Shown: positions 34,463 through 44,028 of the stretch, piece after piece
How positions within the stretch are numbered: position 1 is the stretch's first letter
How the letters are laid out: every line of letters starts with the position of its first letter
DNA from: Capsulimonadaceae bacterium
Lineage (GTDB): Bacteria; Armatimonadota; Armatimonadia; Armatimonadales; Capsulimonadaceae
Reading direction: 5' to 3'
Assembly (NCBI GenBank): GCA_031292625.1
Contig: JARLGU010000015.1
Location: 248,001-312,000, forward strand
Length of the DNA stretch: 64,000 bases
Made by a program: the position numbers and the translations under genes
The notes under the pieces: generated by a model
Told to the model about the DNA's origin: nothing
The model's database searches: none
The model's input: only the letters and a program-made list of their open reading frames with translations

Positions 34463-35551
34463 ATGAGCCACGCTTCGTTAACCGGCCGAGAACGCGTGTC
34501 GCGCATGTTTGCGCGACAGGACCACGATCGCGTGCCGCGGCATGACACATTCTGGTCCGACACCATCCTACGCTGGCAGATAGAAGGTCTTTCCGGCGGA
34601 CAGGAGGCTGCCCTCGAACTCCTAGACAGCGACTTTCGACCACTCTGCTGGAGCCTTCCAGTTCCATTCCCAGGCATGAATGATATCTTGTCCGAGGACG
34701 AGTCGTCGCAGACGGTGCGTGACGCGTTTGGCAATATTAGCCGCAAGTGGAAGAACAAGGAGACCGAACCGGAGTTGCTTCGATTTGGTTGCGTCGATCG
34801 CGACGATTGGGATCAGACGTATAAGCCGCTAATGGTTACGGCGGGTCTTCACGTGGACGTAAAAGGGGCGAGGAACGCGTTCGCCGAGGCGCATCGCCGC
34901 GGACAGTGGTCGTTCTTTTCCGCGAGCGAGACTTTCGAGATGACCCGGCAGATGCTTGGCGAGGAGACTACTTTGGTCGCGATGGCGTCCGAACCCGATT
35001 TTATACGGGACGTCTCCAACATCTATACGGATCTAATCTTGCGCGATTTCGAAGCGTTGTACGAAGACGGCATCCGGCCGGACGGCATTTGGCTCTTTGG
35101 CGACATGGCGTACAACTACGGTCCGATGTGCTCCCCTGCGATGTATCGGGATCTGATATGGCCGGATCACGTCCGAATGGCGCACTGGGCGCATGCCCGC
35201 AATCTCCCCGTCATCTATCATAGCGACGGCAATGTGAGCGCCTACCTTGATCTCTACATCGAAGCCGGCTTCGACTGTATCCATCCGCTGGAGAACTGTG
35301 CTTCGTTGCACTTGCAGGACATCGGACCACGTTACGGCAAGAGCCTTTGTCTCTTCGGCAATATCGATGTCTCGATACTCGGAAGCAACGATCCTGTGCG
35401 TATCGAGCAGGAGATCTCGTCCAAGCTTGCGGCCGGCAAGAGAACCCGGGCCTATGCCTACCACTCGGATCATTCCGTGCCGGCGTCCGTTAGCTGGGAA
35501 ACATACAAGCTCGTAATCAAACTCCTCGATCACTACGGTTATTACGACTGA
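34463..35551 (+). CDS. UroD/MtaA-superfamily protein, HSDG subgroup
   Basis: A 362-residue protein of the uroporphyrinogen decarboxylase superfamily. It lacks the porphyrin-decarboxylase N-terminus and, with this context, is more likely a corrinoid-linked methyltransferase. The metal-site position reads YHSDGN rather than the H-x-C of MtaA/MtbA, so the usual zinc cysteine is missing; HIS/ASP may bind the metal instead. Other marks: GIWLFGDMAYNYGPMCSP, IHPLENCASL and LFGNIDVSIL. ATG at 34463 has GGAGG 5 nt upstream. The next two genes are distant relatives. Confidence 0.82.
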   Translation: MSHASLTGRERVSRMFARQDHDRVPRHDTFWSDTILRWQIEGLSGGQEAALELLDSDFRPLCWSLPVPFPGMNDILSEDESSQTVRDAFGNISRKWKNKETEPELLRFGCVDRDDWDQTYKPLMVTAGLHVDVKGARNAFAEAHRRGQWSFFSASETFEMTRQMLGEETTLVAMASEPDFIRDVSNIYTDLILRDFEALYEDGIRPDGIWLFGDMAYNYGPMCSPAMYRDLIWPDHVRMAHWAHARNLPVIYHSDGNVSAYLDLYIEAGFDCIHPLENCASLHLQDIGPRYGKSLCLFGNIDVSILGSNDPVRIEQEISSKLAAGKRTRAYAYHSDHSVPASVSWETYKLVIKLLDHYGYYD

Positions 35552-35602
35552 CGCGGACAAGCGCCTCCTCAGGCAGGTTACGGACAATCGGAGGAACGAT
35601 CG

Positions 35603-36763
35603 ATGCTGACGAACTTCGACTATGCGGCGCACAACGCCGAGGTGAAGGAAGTTTGGGCTGCCTATCGTGCGGGAAAGCCAATTCGGACGCCGGTGATATG
35701 GGGGATCAATACACGCTACACGATGTTCAACGACGCCGCAAATCCGCGCCGGATAACGTTCGAGCAGTATTTCAACGATCCGTCGGTAATGCTCGAAAGA
35801 CAGCTCGAGCACCAGGAGTACATTCGTCTCAACATTCCACAGGACGCAGAGATGGGCCTGCCGGCTGAAGGCTGGAATATCGGCGTCGATTTTCAGAATA
35901 CCTACGAAGCCGCGTGGTTTGGCTGCGAGATCGATTATTCGGCCGAACAGGTTCCTGATACGCGTCCGATGCTAGGCGACGACAACAAGCGCCTTCTTTT
36001 CGATCGCGGCATCCCGGATCCGTTTGAAGGCGGCTTGATGCGCAGAAATTGGTCGTTTCGCGAACATATTCTGAAGGCGCGCGAGGACGGGTTTACGTGG
36101 CGAGGCAAGCCGTTGCTCTCGGTTTCGCCTTCGGCTATGGGCACGGATGGGCCGCTGACGGTCGCTTGCAATCTCAGGGGAGCGTCGGCGTTTCTTACCG
36201 ATATGATCGAAGACCCGGATTACGCAAGGGAATTGCTGGATTATATTACCGAGGCGACGATCGTCCGGATTCAGGCGTACCGCAAGGTTCTGGGTATGCC
36301 GGACAAGACGCAGTCGTGGGGCTTTGCCGATGATAGCATCCAGTTGATTTCCTGCGCAATGTACGAAGACATGGTCTTTCCATATCACAAAAGGCTCGTG
36401 GATGCCTTTTCGACGGGAGGGCCTAATGGCGTGCACTTATGCGGCAATTCGAGCCGGCATTTCGCGTTCATGAAGCAAAATCTGGCAATCCACTCATTTG
36501 ACACGGGATTTCCAATCGATTTTACGGCCGTGCGCGAGAGCGTCGGTCCGGATGTGGAGATCCTGGGCGGTCCTTCGGTGCCGTTCCTGCAGCGGGCCGC
36601 GCCCGACCAGGTGCGCGCGGAGGTCAGGCGGATTTTAGACAGCGGCGTCCGGACAGGCGGTAAGTTTGTGCTGCGCGAGGGCAACAACCTTGCGCCCGAC
36701 ATTCCTTTCGATAATCTGGTTGCGATGTATGACGAGGGCAAGGCGTATGGCCGGTACCAGTGA
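35603..36763 (+). CDS. UroD/MtaA-superfamily protein with H-x-C motif
   Basis: A 386-residue member of the same superfamily, clearly different from its two neighbours. It has HLCGNS, the H-x-C zinc half-site of methyl-transferring members such as MtaA, MtbA and CmuA. The third, downstream Cys of that site is not obvious: the equivalent stretch reads VLREGNNLAPDIP. Other marks are QSWGFADDSIQLIS and VEILGGPSVPF. Starts at ATG 35603 behind GGAGGAACG. Probably the subunit in this island that binds zinc and the methyl acceptor or donor thiol; inference. Confidence 0.82.
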   Translation: MLTNFDYAAHNAEVKEVWAAYRAGKPIRTPVIWGINTRYTMFNDAANPRRITFEQYFNDPSVMLERQLEHQEYIRLNIPQDAEMGLPAEGWNIGVDFQNTYEAAWFGCEIDYSAEQVPDTRPMLGDDNKRLLFDRGIPDPFEGGLMRRNWSFREHILKAREDGFTWRGKPLLSVSPSAMGTDGPLTVACNLRGASAFLTDMIEDPDYARELLDYITEATIVRIQAYRKVLGMPDKTQSWGFADDSIQLISCAMYEDMVFPYHKRLVDAFSTGGPNGVHLCGNSSRHFAFMKQNLAIHSFDTGFPIDFTAVRESVGPDVEILGGPSVPFLQRAAPDQVRAEVRRILDSGVRTGGKFVLREGNNLAPDIPFDNLVAMYDEGKAYGRYQ

Positions 36764-36781
36764 AAGAATGAATTACAGCGG

Positions 36782-37873
36782 ATGACGAGTTTTTCTCGCG
36801 ACAATTTTGAGCGGATGCTGCAGAGGCGGCATCCCTACCGGTTGCCGTTCGATATCGCGTTTACTCGGCCGGTCAACGATCGGGTTCTCGAGCATTTGGG
36901 AATTGGCGACCCCGTCGTCGCATTCGATTTGGACTTTCGCGCGGTTGCAGCGCAGTACAAGGATGACGTCGCGCAGTGGCGCGCTGCCTATAGTGAGCAC
37001 GGCATTGCGATACCGGCTGGATACGATATCGGTTGGTGCGGGAATGCCACCGCGCCAATCGATCGGTCGGAATCCGCGCAGGCCCACCACATTCCTCAAA
37101 CATTTGCCCCGTTATCGGCGATCTCGTCGGTGAATGACCTGAAGTCGTTCCCGTGGCCGGACGTACAGGATGACAAGGCTTTCGATCATCTAGCGCTTCA
37201 GGTGAGCAAAATTCAGGCCGAGGAACGCGTCGCAATGGGTCTCATTGAGAGCACGGCGTTTGACCCGGCTTGCTCGTTGCGCGGGCTCGATGCTCTCGTC
37301 TACGATCTGCATGAGGGCGGCGAGATCGGCAACTGGCTGTTGGATTTCTTTACTGCGCGCTCAATTCACATCGTACGGCAGTTCTGCAAGGCCGGCGTCG
37401 ATGTCATTCGATTGGGAGACGATGTCGGGACACAGCGCGGGATGCTCATGTCGGTGGATTTTTGGCGTCAGCATATTAAGCCACGGCTCGTATCGGTCAT
37501 TAAGGAAATTTGGAATTCGCAGACTCGCCGTGTCGCAATCAGCTACAGCTCGGACGGCGATATTCGAGCGATCCTTCCCGACCTGGTCGATATGGGTATA
37601 GACATCATCCGGCCGATGCCGCCCGAGTGCATGCCGATCGACGAAGTCATCGGGCAGTATCGATCTCAGCTGGCGTTTTGGGGCATGATCGGCACCCAGT
37701 CCGTCATGCCGTTCGGCACGCCCGAGGATATTGACGGCCAGGTGCGCCACCTGGCGAATTGGGTGCGGCGTGGGGCGTCGATCATCGTTTCCCCAACGCA
37801 TGCGCTTGAGCCGGACGTCCCTTGGGACAACGTCTCGGCATTGGCGCGCGCGGTCCGGAATGCGCGGCTATAG
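36782..37873 (+). CDS. UroD/MtaA-superfamily protein, SSDG subgroup
   Basis: A 363-residue member of the superfamily. The metal-site position reads ISYSSDGD, with neither His nor Cys at the expected places. Conserved stretches include VIRLGDDVGTQRGMLMS, IIRPMPPECMPIDEVIG and AFWGMIGTQSVMPFG. It starts 18 nt after the previous stop and ends the island. It could be a substrate-specific methyltransferase, a binding protein or an enzyme that acts on the demethylated product. Confidence 0.8.
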   Translation: MTSFSRDNFERMLQRRHPYRLPFDIAFTRPVNDRVLEHLGIGDPVVAFDLDFRAVAAQYKDDVAQWRAAYSEHGIAIPAGYDIGWCGNATAPIDRSESAQAHHIPQTFAPLSAISSVNDLKSFPWPDVQDDKAFDHLALQVSKIQAEERVAMGLIESTAFDPACSLRGLDALVYDLHEGGEIGNWLLDFFTARSIHIVRQFCKAGVDVIRLGDDVGTQRGMLMSVDFWRQHIKPRLVSVIKEIWNSQTRRVAISYSSDGDIRAILPDLVDMGIDIIRPMPPECMPIDEVIGQYRSQLAFWGMIGTQSVMPFGTPEDIDGQVRHLANWVRRGASIIVSPTHALEPDVPWDNVSALARAVRNARL

Positions 37874-37910
37874 GCGCGCAAAACCCGTATTTATGACAGG
37901 TTGATTGATA

Positions 37911-37943
37911 CCGGTCGATGGGATAACAATAGTATTCGACCGG
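37911..37943 (+). terminator. Stem-loop after the corrinoid island
   Basis: CCGGTCGA (37911-37918) pairs perfectly with TCGACCGG (37936-37943) around a 17-nt loop. No T run follows, so a rho-independent role is uncertain. Its place 38 nt after the last stop fits an mRNA end. Confidence 0.35.
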
Positions 37944-38129
37944 CCTCCTATGCTCCCTCAATTGGAACCGCGGTGCATCCAGCTAAATTGGCTGCCCGGA
38001 GTTTGAATTGAGCAGGCGGCCGGTCGTCAAATTGTTCCGAATCGGGAACGTTCAACCATCCCCGCGCGTTAACCAATTGACGGTATCCACAATGAGGTCT
38101 CCTCCGCCGAATCGATGACGCGAGTTGGG

Positions 38130-38145
38130 GTATATTCAGGTATAC
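38130..38145. promoter_or_regulatory. Dyad in the suf promoter region
   Basis: GTATA-TTCAGG-TATAC, with a TATACT that could be a -10 box at 38141-38146. The centre resembles the half sites of the Rrf2 palindrome at 3002-3029 (ATATCAGGATAT). Control of suf by an Rrf2-type Fe-S regulator is well known in other bacteria; here it is a guess. Confidence 0.35.
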
Positions 38146-38222
38146 TAACCCCGACTGTTTAGGTCGGAGACTATTATTGTCGGGATGTAGAGCGCCTGTC
38201 CATGGCGCACGCGAGGACGATT

Positions 38223-39665
38223 ATGTCGACATCGACGGATACGATCGAGGAGCTAGCCAACCGGGAATATAAATACGGCTTTGTCAGCGACATTGAGGCC
38301 GACGCCGTTCCCAAGGGGTTGACGGAAGAGACGGTTCGCCTGATCTCGCGGATCAAAAGCGAGCCCGAGTGGATGTTGGAATGGCGCTTGCGGGCTTTTC
38401 GTCACTGGCAGACGATGGAGGAGCCGCATTGGGAGAATGTTAAGTTCAGCCCTGTCGACTATCAGGAGATTGTCTACTACTCAGCGCCGAAGCCCAAAAA
38501 GGTTTTGAGCAGCATCGATGAGGTCGATCCCGACCTGCTGCAAACGTTTGAAAAGCTCGGCATCTCGCTGGACGAGCAGAAGCGCCTCACGAACGTAGCT
38601 GTGGACGCCGTCTTTGACAGCGTATCCGTGGCAACGACGTTCAAGGGTAAGCTCGCGGATATGGGGATCATTTTCTGCTCGATGTCGGAGGCGCTCCGAG
38701 AGCATCCCGATCTCGTCAAGCAGTACCTCGGCACGGTGGTTCCTTATTCGGACAACTACTACGCGACGCTTAATTCCGCCGTGTTTAGCGATGGGTCGTT
38801 CTGCTATGTCCCCAAGGGCGTACGCTGTCCGATGGAGCTTTCCACGTATTTTCGCATCAACGCTGAGAACACGGGCCAGTTTGAGCGGACGCTCCTTGTC
38901 GCGGACGAGGGCGCGTATGTCAGCTACTTGGAAGGCTGTACAGCTCCGATGCGCGACGAAAATCAGTTGCATGCGGCGGTCGTCGAGCTTGTGGCGCTTC
39001 CTGGGGCGACAATTAAGTATTCCACCGTCCAGAACTGGTACCCAGGCGACAAGAATGGCGTCGGCGGTATTTTTAACTTCGTGACGAAGCGCGGCAAATG
39101 CGCGGAGCGAGCGAAAATTTCGTGGACTCAGGTGGAGACCGGCTCGGCGATCACGTGGAAATACCCGAGCTGTATCCTGCAGGGAGACGACTCCGTGGGG
39201 GAGTTTTATTCCGTCGCGTTGACCAACAACTATCAGCAGGCCGACACCGGCACCAAGATGGTGCATATCGGCAAGAATACCCGGAGCACGATTGTCTCCA
39301 AGGGCATCTCCGCCGGACGGGGGCAGAATACTTACCGCGGCCTTGTTCGCGTCAACGCGGGAGCGGAAAACGCCCGCAACTATTCGCAGTGCGATTCGTT
39401 GCTGCTCGGCGACAAGTGCGGGGCGCATACGTTCCCATATATCGAAGTTAAGAACCCGACCGCAAAGGTCGAGCATGAGGCCTCCACATCCAAGATCGGC
39501 GAAGACCAGATTTTCTACTGTAACCAGAGAGGCATATCGACCGAAGATGCGATCAATATGATCGTCAACGGCTTCTGCAAAGAGGTGTTCCGCGAGCTCC
39601 CGATGGAGTTTGCGGTGGAAGCCCAGAAGCTGCTCGGTGTGAGTCTTGAAGGAAGCGTCGGCTAA
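38223..39665 (+). CDS. sufB: Fe-S cluster assembly protein SufB
   Basis: A 480-residue SufB, the core scaffold of the SufBCD complex, which assembles Fe-S clusters in the cytoplasm. It has the typical N-terminus ([18 protein letters not shown]), the parallel beta-helix with [16 protein letters not shown], and the closing block [20 protein letters not shown] chose the ATG at 38223, which follows GAGGACGATT. First gene of sufBCDSU plus a sufT-like gene; the spacing is short throughout, so one operon. Confidence 0.96.
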   Translation: MSTSTDTIEELANREYKYGFVSDIEADAVPKGLTEETVRLISRIKSEPEWMLEWRLRAFRHWQTMEEPHWENVKFSPVDYQEIVYYSAPKPKKVLSSIDEVDPDLLQTFEKLGISLDEQKRLTNVAVDAVFDSVSVATTFKGKLADMGIIFCSMSEALREHPDLVKQYLGTVVPYSDNYYATLNSAVFSDGSFCYVPKGVRCPMELSTYFRINAENTGQFERTLLVADEGAYVSYLEGCTAPMRDENQLHAAVVELVALPGATIKYSTVQNWYPGDKNGVGGIFNFVTKRGKCAERAKISWTQVETGSAITWKYPSCILQGDDSVGEFYSVALTNNYQQADTGTKMVHIGKNTRSTIVSKGISAGRGQNTYRGLVRVNAGAENARNYSQCDSLLLGDKCGAHTFPYIEVKNPTAKVEHEASTSKIGEDQIFYCNQRGISTEDAINMIVNGFCKEVFRELPMEFAVEAQKLLGVSLEGSVG

Positions 39666-39692
39666 ACGCCAAGTCCATCAATCGGAGATGAC

Positions 39693-40463
39693 ATGTTAAC
39701 GATTAAGAATCTACATGCACGCGTCGAAGCGAAGGAGATCCTGCGAGGGATCGACCTGCAGGTGAATCCAGGCGAGGTTCACGCAATCATGGGGCCAAAC
39801 GGCTCCGGCAAGAGCACTCTGGCTGGGGTGCTGGCGGGGCGTGCCGCCTACGAGGTTACAGACGGGACGGTCACGTACAAGGGACTGGATCTCCTCGATC
39901 TCAGCGCCGAGGAAAGGGCGCGTGAGGGAGTCTTCCTGGCTTTTCAATATCCTGTCGAAATACCCGGCGTCAACAACACATACTTCCTGAAGGCCGCTCT
40001 GAACGCCGTCCGTAAGCACAGGGGCGAGGAAGAGCTGGACGCAATGGAGTTCTTGCAGCTCGTACGAGAGAAGCTCAAGATCCTTCACATCGACCAGAGC
40101 TTGCTGAACCGTCCGGTCAACGAGGGTTTTTCGGGCGGCGAAAAGAAGCGCAACGAGATCTTTCAGATGGCCGTGTTGGATCCCTTGTTGGCGATCCTGG
40201 ACGAGACGGATTCTGGCCTCGATATCGACGCGCTTAAGTCGGTGGCGGACGGCGTCAACGCTCTGCGGTCGCCAGATCGAGCGATCATCGTAGTGACGCA
40301 CTATCAGCGGTTGCTCAACTACATTGTTCCGGATTTCGTCCACGTTCTTGCACGGGGGCAGATCGTCAAATCGGGCGGTAAGGAACTTGCGCTGGAGCTC
40401 GAAGAGCGCGGCTACGATTGGCTGCTCGAATCGACAGGCCGTTCTTTGGTTGGGGCTGGGTAG
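39693..40463 (+). CDS. sufC: Fe-S cluster assembly ATPase SufC
   Basis: A 256-residue ABC-type ATPase that powers the SufBD scaffold. Walker A is GPNGSGKST, the signature is FSGGEKKRNEI, Walker B is LLAILDETDSGLDID, and the switch His is in VVTHYQRLLNYI. It starts 27 nt after sufB behind GGAGATGAC and is followed 11 nt later by sufD. Confidence 0.97.
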   Translation: MLTIKNLHARVEAKEILRGIDLQVNPGEVHAIMGPNGSGKSTLAGVLAGRAAYEVTDGTVTYKGLDLLDLSAEERAREGVFLAFQYPVEIPGVNNTYFLKAALNAVRKHRGEEELDAMEFLQLVREKLKILHIDQSLLNRPVNEGFSGGEKKRNEIFQMAVLDPLLAILDETDSGLDIDALKSVADGVNALRSPDRAIIVVTHYQRLLNYIVPDFVHVLARGQIVKSGGKELALELEERGYDWLLESTGRSLVGAG

Positions 40464-40474
40464 GAGACGTATTC

Positions 40475-41803
40475 ATGACCGCAACCATCGATACCAACAA
40501 CAAGTACGCAGAGGACTTTGATCGACTTCTCGCAGCCCGTGCAACTGGCGAGCCGTCCTGGTTGACGAGGCTTCGCCGCAGAGCGTTTTGTTCGTTTTCG
40601 GAACTGGGTTTCCCCACGCGCAAGCACGAAGAATGGCGATTTACGCCGATCCCGCGAATCATCGAGACGCCGTTTGGACCTTCGCGTTCAGGCGCCGCTC
40701 CACACGATGGGGATGCCGCAGCTTATTCGTTTGGCGAGCTTGGGGGCGATCAGATAGTCTTCGTCGACGGATATTTCGACGCGGCCCTATCCAGCATAGA
40801 GTCCAGCGCGGATGGCGTACGCGTTGGCAGTCTTGCGGCGGCCCTGGCAGACGACCCTGGGGCGCTGGACGGTAAGCTCGGCGCATTCGCTCCCGTTGAG
40901 GGTTGGACGTTTTCGGCGCTGAACGCTGCGTTTTTCGCTGATGGCGCTTACGTGCTGATCCCAAGGAATGTGGTTCTCGAAGCGCCCATTCAGATCCTGT
41001 ATCTTTCGACGGGCGGCGAGCGTCCGACGGTTTCGTACCCGCGAACATTGGTGATCGCGGAGCGCGGCAGTCAGGCGACCGTGGTGGAAAGCTACGCGAG
41101 TTCGTCGGGCGAGCTTTACTTCACGAATGCCGTTACTGAGTTCTACATCGGCGAGAACGCGGTGGTTGACCATTATAAGGTAACCCGCGAAGGCGTTGGC
41201 GCGCAGCATATCTCCGTTGCGCAGGTCGAAATCGAGCGGAACGGTCGTTTCAAGTCGAACAATATTACGCTTGGGGGAAGCCTTGTCCGCAACGATGTCA
41301 ACGCGCATCTTGCCGGCGAGGGAATTGTCTGTGTGCTCAACGGCCTTTATATGGCGCGCGGCAAGCAACTTGTCGACAACCACACGTTCATAGATCACGC
41401 GAACCCTAATTGCGAAAGCCACGAGCTATACAAAGGCATTCTCGCGGATCGATCGCGCGGAGTTTTCAACGGAAAGATCCTTGTGCGTCCCGATGCGCAG
41501 AAGACGGATGCCAAGCAGACGAACAAGACGCTGCTGCTCTCGAAGGAAGCGACCATCGACACGAAGCCCCAACTGGAGATCTTCGCGGACGATGTGAAAT
41601 GCACGCACGGCGCAACGGTTGGCCAGGCGGACGAAGAGGCGGTGTTTTACCTCCGGTCGCGCGGCATTGGCGAGGAGGATGCGCGCAGCCTCCTGACGTA
41701 CGCTTTCGCGAGCGACATCGTCAGCCGGATTGCGATCGAGCCGATACGCCAAAAGTTGGATGAGGCGCTGTTTACGGAAGGGGCGCTGCAAGGCATCCGT
41801 TGA
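40475..41803 (+). CDS. sufD: Fe-S cluster assembly protein SufD
   Basis: A 442-residue SufD, partner of SufB. The N-terminus has SELGFPTRKHEEWRFTPI, as in SufD proteins, and the beta-helix end has HGATVGQADEEAVFYLRSRGIGEEDARSLL. ATG at 40475 follows TAGGAG, whose first three bases are the sufC stop codon. Confidence 0.95.
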   Translation: MTATIDTNNKYAEDFDRLLAARATGEPSWLTRLRRRAFCSFSELGFPTRKHEEWRFTPIPRIIETPFGPSRSGAAPHDGDAAAYSFGELGGDQIVFVDGYFDAALSSIESSADGVRVGSLAAALADDPGALDGKLGAFAPVEGWTFSALNAAFFADGAYVLIPRNVVLEAPIQILYLSTGGERPTVSYPRTLVIAERGSQATVVESYASSSGELYFTNAVTEFYIGENAVVDHYKVTREGVGAQHISVAQVEIERNGRFKSNNITLGGSLVRNDVNAHLAGEGIVCVLNGLYMARGKQLVDNHTFIDHANPNCESHELYKGILADRSRGVFNGKILVRPDAQKTDAKQTNKTLLLSKEATIDTKPQLEIFADDVKCTHGATVGQADEEAVFYLRSRGIGEEDARSLLTYAFASDIVSRIAIEPIRQKLDEALFTEGALQGIR

Positions 41804-41880
41804 CGCCGGCGCAACTCGGCGTGCGCGCCGGTCAGACAGCCCCCGAATGGCAAGAGACGGCGCGCGAAGAGGACAAGAGG

Positions 41881-43131
41881 ATGAGGAATGGGGAGCTTAA
41901 CAAGCGAGTGAACACTTTCGACGTGGATGCGATTAGGAACGATTTCCCGATCCTCAAGCAATGCGTTCACGGACGCCCGCTCGTATATCTGGACAATGCC
42001 GCGACCACGCAGAAGCCGCAAGAGGTGATCGATGCCATTGTTCGGTACTATACCGAAACGAACGCAAACATCCATCGCGGCGTACACCTGCTTAGTGAAA
42101 AGGCCACGAAGGAGCACGAGGATGCGCGCAAGATCGTCAAGCGTTTTCTCAACGCAAGCAGCACGCAAGAGATAGTCTTCGTCCGGGGATGCACGGAGGC
42201 GATCAATCTCGTGGCCGACAGCTGGGGCTCGGAGAATCTTGGGCCGGGGGACGAGATCCTCGTTTCCAACATGGAGCACCATTCCAATATCGTCCCATGG
42301 CAGCTTTTGTGCCAGCGCACCGGGGCGGTTCTGAAGGTGATCCCAATTGACGATGCCGGCGATTTGCTGATGGATGAGTACCAAAAGCTGCTTGGACCGC
42401 GCACGAAGATTGTCAGCGTCGTCCATCTTTCCAATGCGCTGGGCACGATCAATCCCGTGCGTGAGATCACGCGGCTTGCACACGAGGCAGGCGCGAGGGT
42501 CCTCATAGACGGTGCGCAGTCCGTGCCGCATATTCCCGTTGACGTTCAGGATATCGGGTGCGATTTCTTTGCGTTTTCCGGGCATAAAATCTATGGCCCG
42601 ACCGGTATCGGCGTGCTTTACGGCAAGCGCGAACTGCTCGAGGCGATGCGCCCTTATCAGGGCGGGGGCGATATGATTTCGTCGGTTACGTTTGAGGAAA
42701 CGACCTACAACGCTTTGCCGTATAAGTTTGAGGCGGGCACTCCCAATATTGAGGGAGCGATTGCGCTCGGGACGGCGATCGAGTATGTCGAGCGGATTGG
42801 GCTTGAAGCGATTGCGGCGCATGAGCGCGATGTTCTTGAGTATGGCGCGCAGCGGTTGTTGGAAACTCCTGGCGTGACTCTGATTGGCACGTCGCGGCAC
42901 AAGGCAAGCATCTTGTCGTTTGTGCTGGAGGGGGTTCATCCGCACGATGTGGGAACGATCCTGGATCAAGAAGGGGTCGCCATTCGGACGGGGCATCACT
43001 GTGTGCAGCCGGTTATGAAGCGGTATGGCATTCCGGCGACGGCAAGAGTGTCGCTGGCGTGTTACAATACGCGCGGCGAGATCGACGCGCTCGTTGCGGG
43101 ATTGAAAAAGGTCGTCGAAATTTTTAGTTGA
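41881..43131 (+). CDS. sufS: Cysteine desulfurase SufS
   Basis: A 416-residue class II cysteine desulfurase. It takes sulfur from cysteine using PLP and passes it to SufU. The PLP lysine is in FFAFSGHKIYGPTGIG, the active-site cysteine in RTGHHCVQP, and the PLP-binding region in VRGCTEAINLVA. I chose ATG at 41881 behind AGAGGACAAGAGG. A TTG at 41800 overlaps the sufD stop (TTGA), as in some other genes here, and would add 27 residues. Confidence 0.95.
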   Translation: MRNGELNKRVNTFDVDAIRNDFPILKQCVHGRPLVYLDNAATTQKPQEVIDAIVRYYTETNANIHRGVHLLSEKATKEHEDARKIVKRFLNASSTQEIVFVRGCTEAINLVADSWGSENLGPGDEILVSNMEHHSNIVPWQLLCQRTGAVLKVIPIDDAGDLLMDEYQKLLGPRTKIVSVVHLSNALGTINPVREITRLAHEAGARVLIDGAQSVPHIPVDVQDIGCDFFAFSGHKIYGPTGIGVLYGKRELLEAMRPYQGGGDMISSVTFEETTYNALPYKFEAGTPNIEGAIALGTAIEYVERIGLEAIAAHERDVLEYGAQRLLETPGVTLIGTSRHKASILSFVLEGVHPHDVGTILDQEGVAIRTGHHCVQPVMKRYGIPATARVSLACYNTRGEIDALVAGLKKVVEIFS

Positions 43132-43189
43132 GGAGTGTACACCGGGTGATTTCGCGAGGCCGCGGCATGCACCGGGAGAAATGATCGCA

Positions 43190-43642
43190 ATGTCCGAACT
43201 ACGTGAACTGTACCAGGAAGTTATCCTGGATCATAACAAGAAACCACGCAATTTTCGTGTTTTGGAGACTGCCAACCATCATGCGGATGGACACAACCCG
43301 CTTTGCGGGGACAATGTGACCGTGTACCTGGATGTCGAGGACGGCGTAATTACCGACATTAGTTTCCAAGGATCGGGTTGCGCGATCTCCAAGGCATCTG
43401 CTTCCGTCATGACGACCGTGTTGAAAGGCAAGAGCGTCGCCGAGGCGGAGGATCTGTTCAATCAATTTCATGAACTGGTAACGGCGGACGGCTCCGAAGA
43501 GCTGGACGCCGACCATCTGGGCAAACTCGCCGTCTTTTCGGGGGTTCGCGAGTTTCCCGCGAGGGTTAAGTGTGCGAGTCTTGCTTGGCACACTGTTCAC
43601 GCGGCGCTCGCCGCAACTGAGAAGCCGGTAACTACGGAATGA
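43190..43642 (+). CDS. sufU: Fe-S assembly sulfur acceptor SufU (IscU-like)
   Basis: A 150-residue SufU/IscU-type protein. The three conserved cysteines are in NPLCGDNV, GSGCAISKA and RVKCASLAWHT, and the Asp after the first Cys is kept. The spacer loop between the second and third Cys is long, as in SufU, which takes sulfur from SufS. The ATG at 43181 would start only 2 nt after GGGAG, so the ATG at 43190 is favoured. The stop overlaps the next start (ATGA). Confidence 0.94.
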   Translation: MSELRELYQEVILDHNKKPRNFRVLETANHHADGHNPLCGDNVTVYLDVEDGVITDISFQGSGCAISKASASVMTTVLKGKSVAEAEDLFNQFHELVTADGSEELDADHLGKLAVFSGVREFPARVKCASLAWHTVHAALAATEKPVTTE

Positions 43643-44028
43643 GCACTTCATCTAGTTTGGCAAATGGCAACGAAGATTCATCAGCGGGCGCGACGAGCTT
43701 TCGTCCGCTGACGCCGGAATCGAGGGCTTCGCTCGAGGAAGATGTGGTTGTGGCATTGAAGACATGCTACGACCCTGAAATCCCCGTCGACGTCTATGAG
43801 CTAGGGCTCATCTACGACATAGAGATCGACAAAGAGCGATTTGTGACAATTCGCATGACGCTCACGTCGCCTGGATGTCCGGTTGCGGGAAGCCTCCCAC
43901 CGGAGGTCGAGCGTAAGGTTGCGCAGGTGGAAGGCGTTCTCGGGGCGAAGGTCGAGCTCGTTTGGGAGCCTCCGTGGACAATGGACTGCATGTCCGAAGA
44001 GGCCAAGCTCGAGTTAGGCTTCTTTTAG
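43639..44028 (+). CDS. sufT: SufT-like DUF59/MIP18 family Fe-S maturation protein
   Basis: A 129-residue MIP18-family protein: TCYDPEIPVDVYELGLIYD, VTIRMTLTSPGCPVAGSL with the reactive Cys, and VELVWEPPWTMDCMSEEAK. These proteins assist Fe-S delivery to targets. Overlaps sufU by 4 nt and ends the suf operon. Confidence 0.92.
   Translation: MSTSSSLANGNEDSSAGATSFRPLTPESRASLEEDVVVALKTCYDPEIPVDVYELGLIYDIEIDKERFVTIRMTLTSPGCPVAGSLPPEVERKVAQVEGVLGAKVELVWEPPWTMDCMSEEAKLELGFF

Larger units (their letters stand above)
37874..38222. other. Spacer between corrinoid island and suf operon
   Basis: No gene seen. It contains a stem-loop at 37911-37943 and a dyad at 38130-38145 (listed separately). A short CCGAC/GTCGG stem at 38151-38167 lies in the likely suf leader. 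Confidence 0.45.

Noticed and set aside
34463-37873. True uroporphyrinogen decarboxylase (hemE)
   Set aside because: Three divergent copies beside a corrinoid protein, without the N-terminal RPVWMMRQ-type block of HemE, fit the methyltransferase-like branch instead.
41647-42999. Long open frame of 450 codons antisense to sufS
   Set aside because: It mirrors the third-position bias of a well-supported gene; the product has no domain and is rich in Arg and Leu. Same reasoning for long antisense frames at 5669-6544, 9238-10251, 13943-14920 and 38481-39476.
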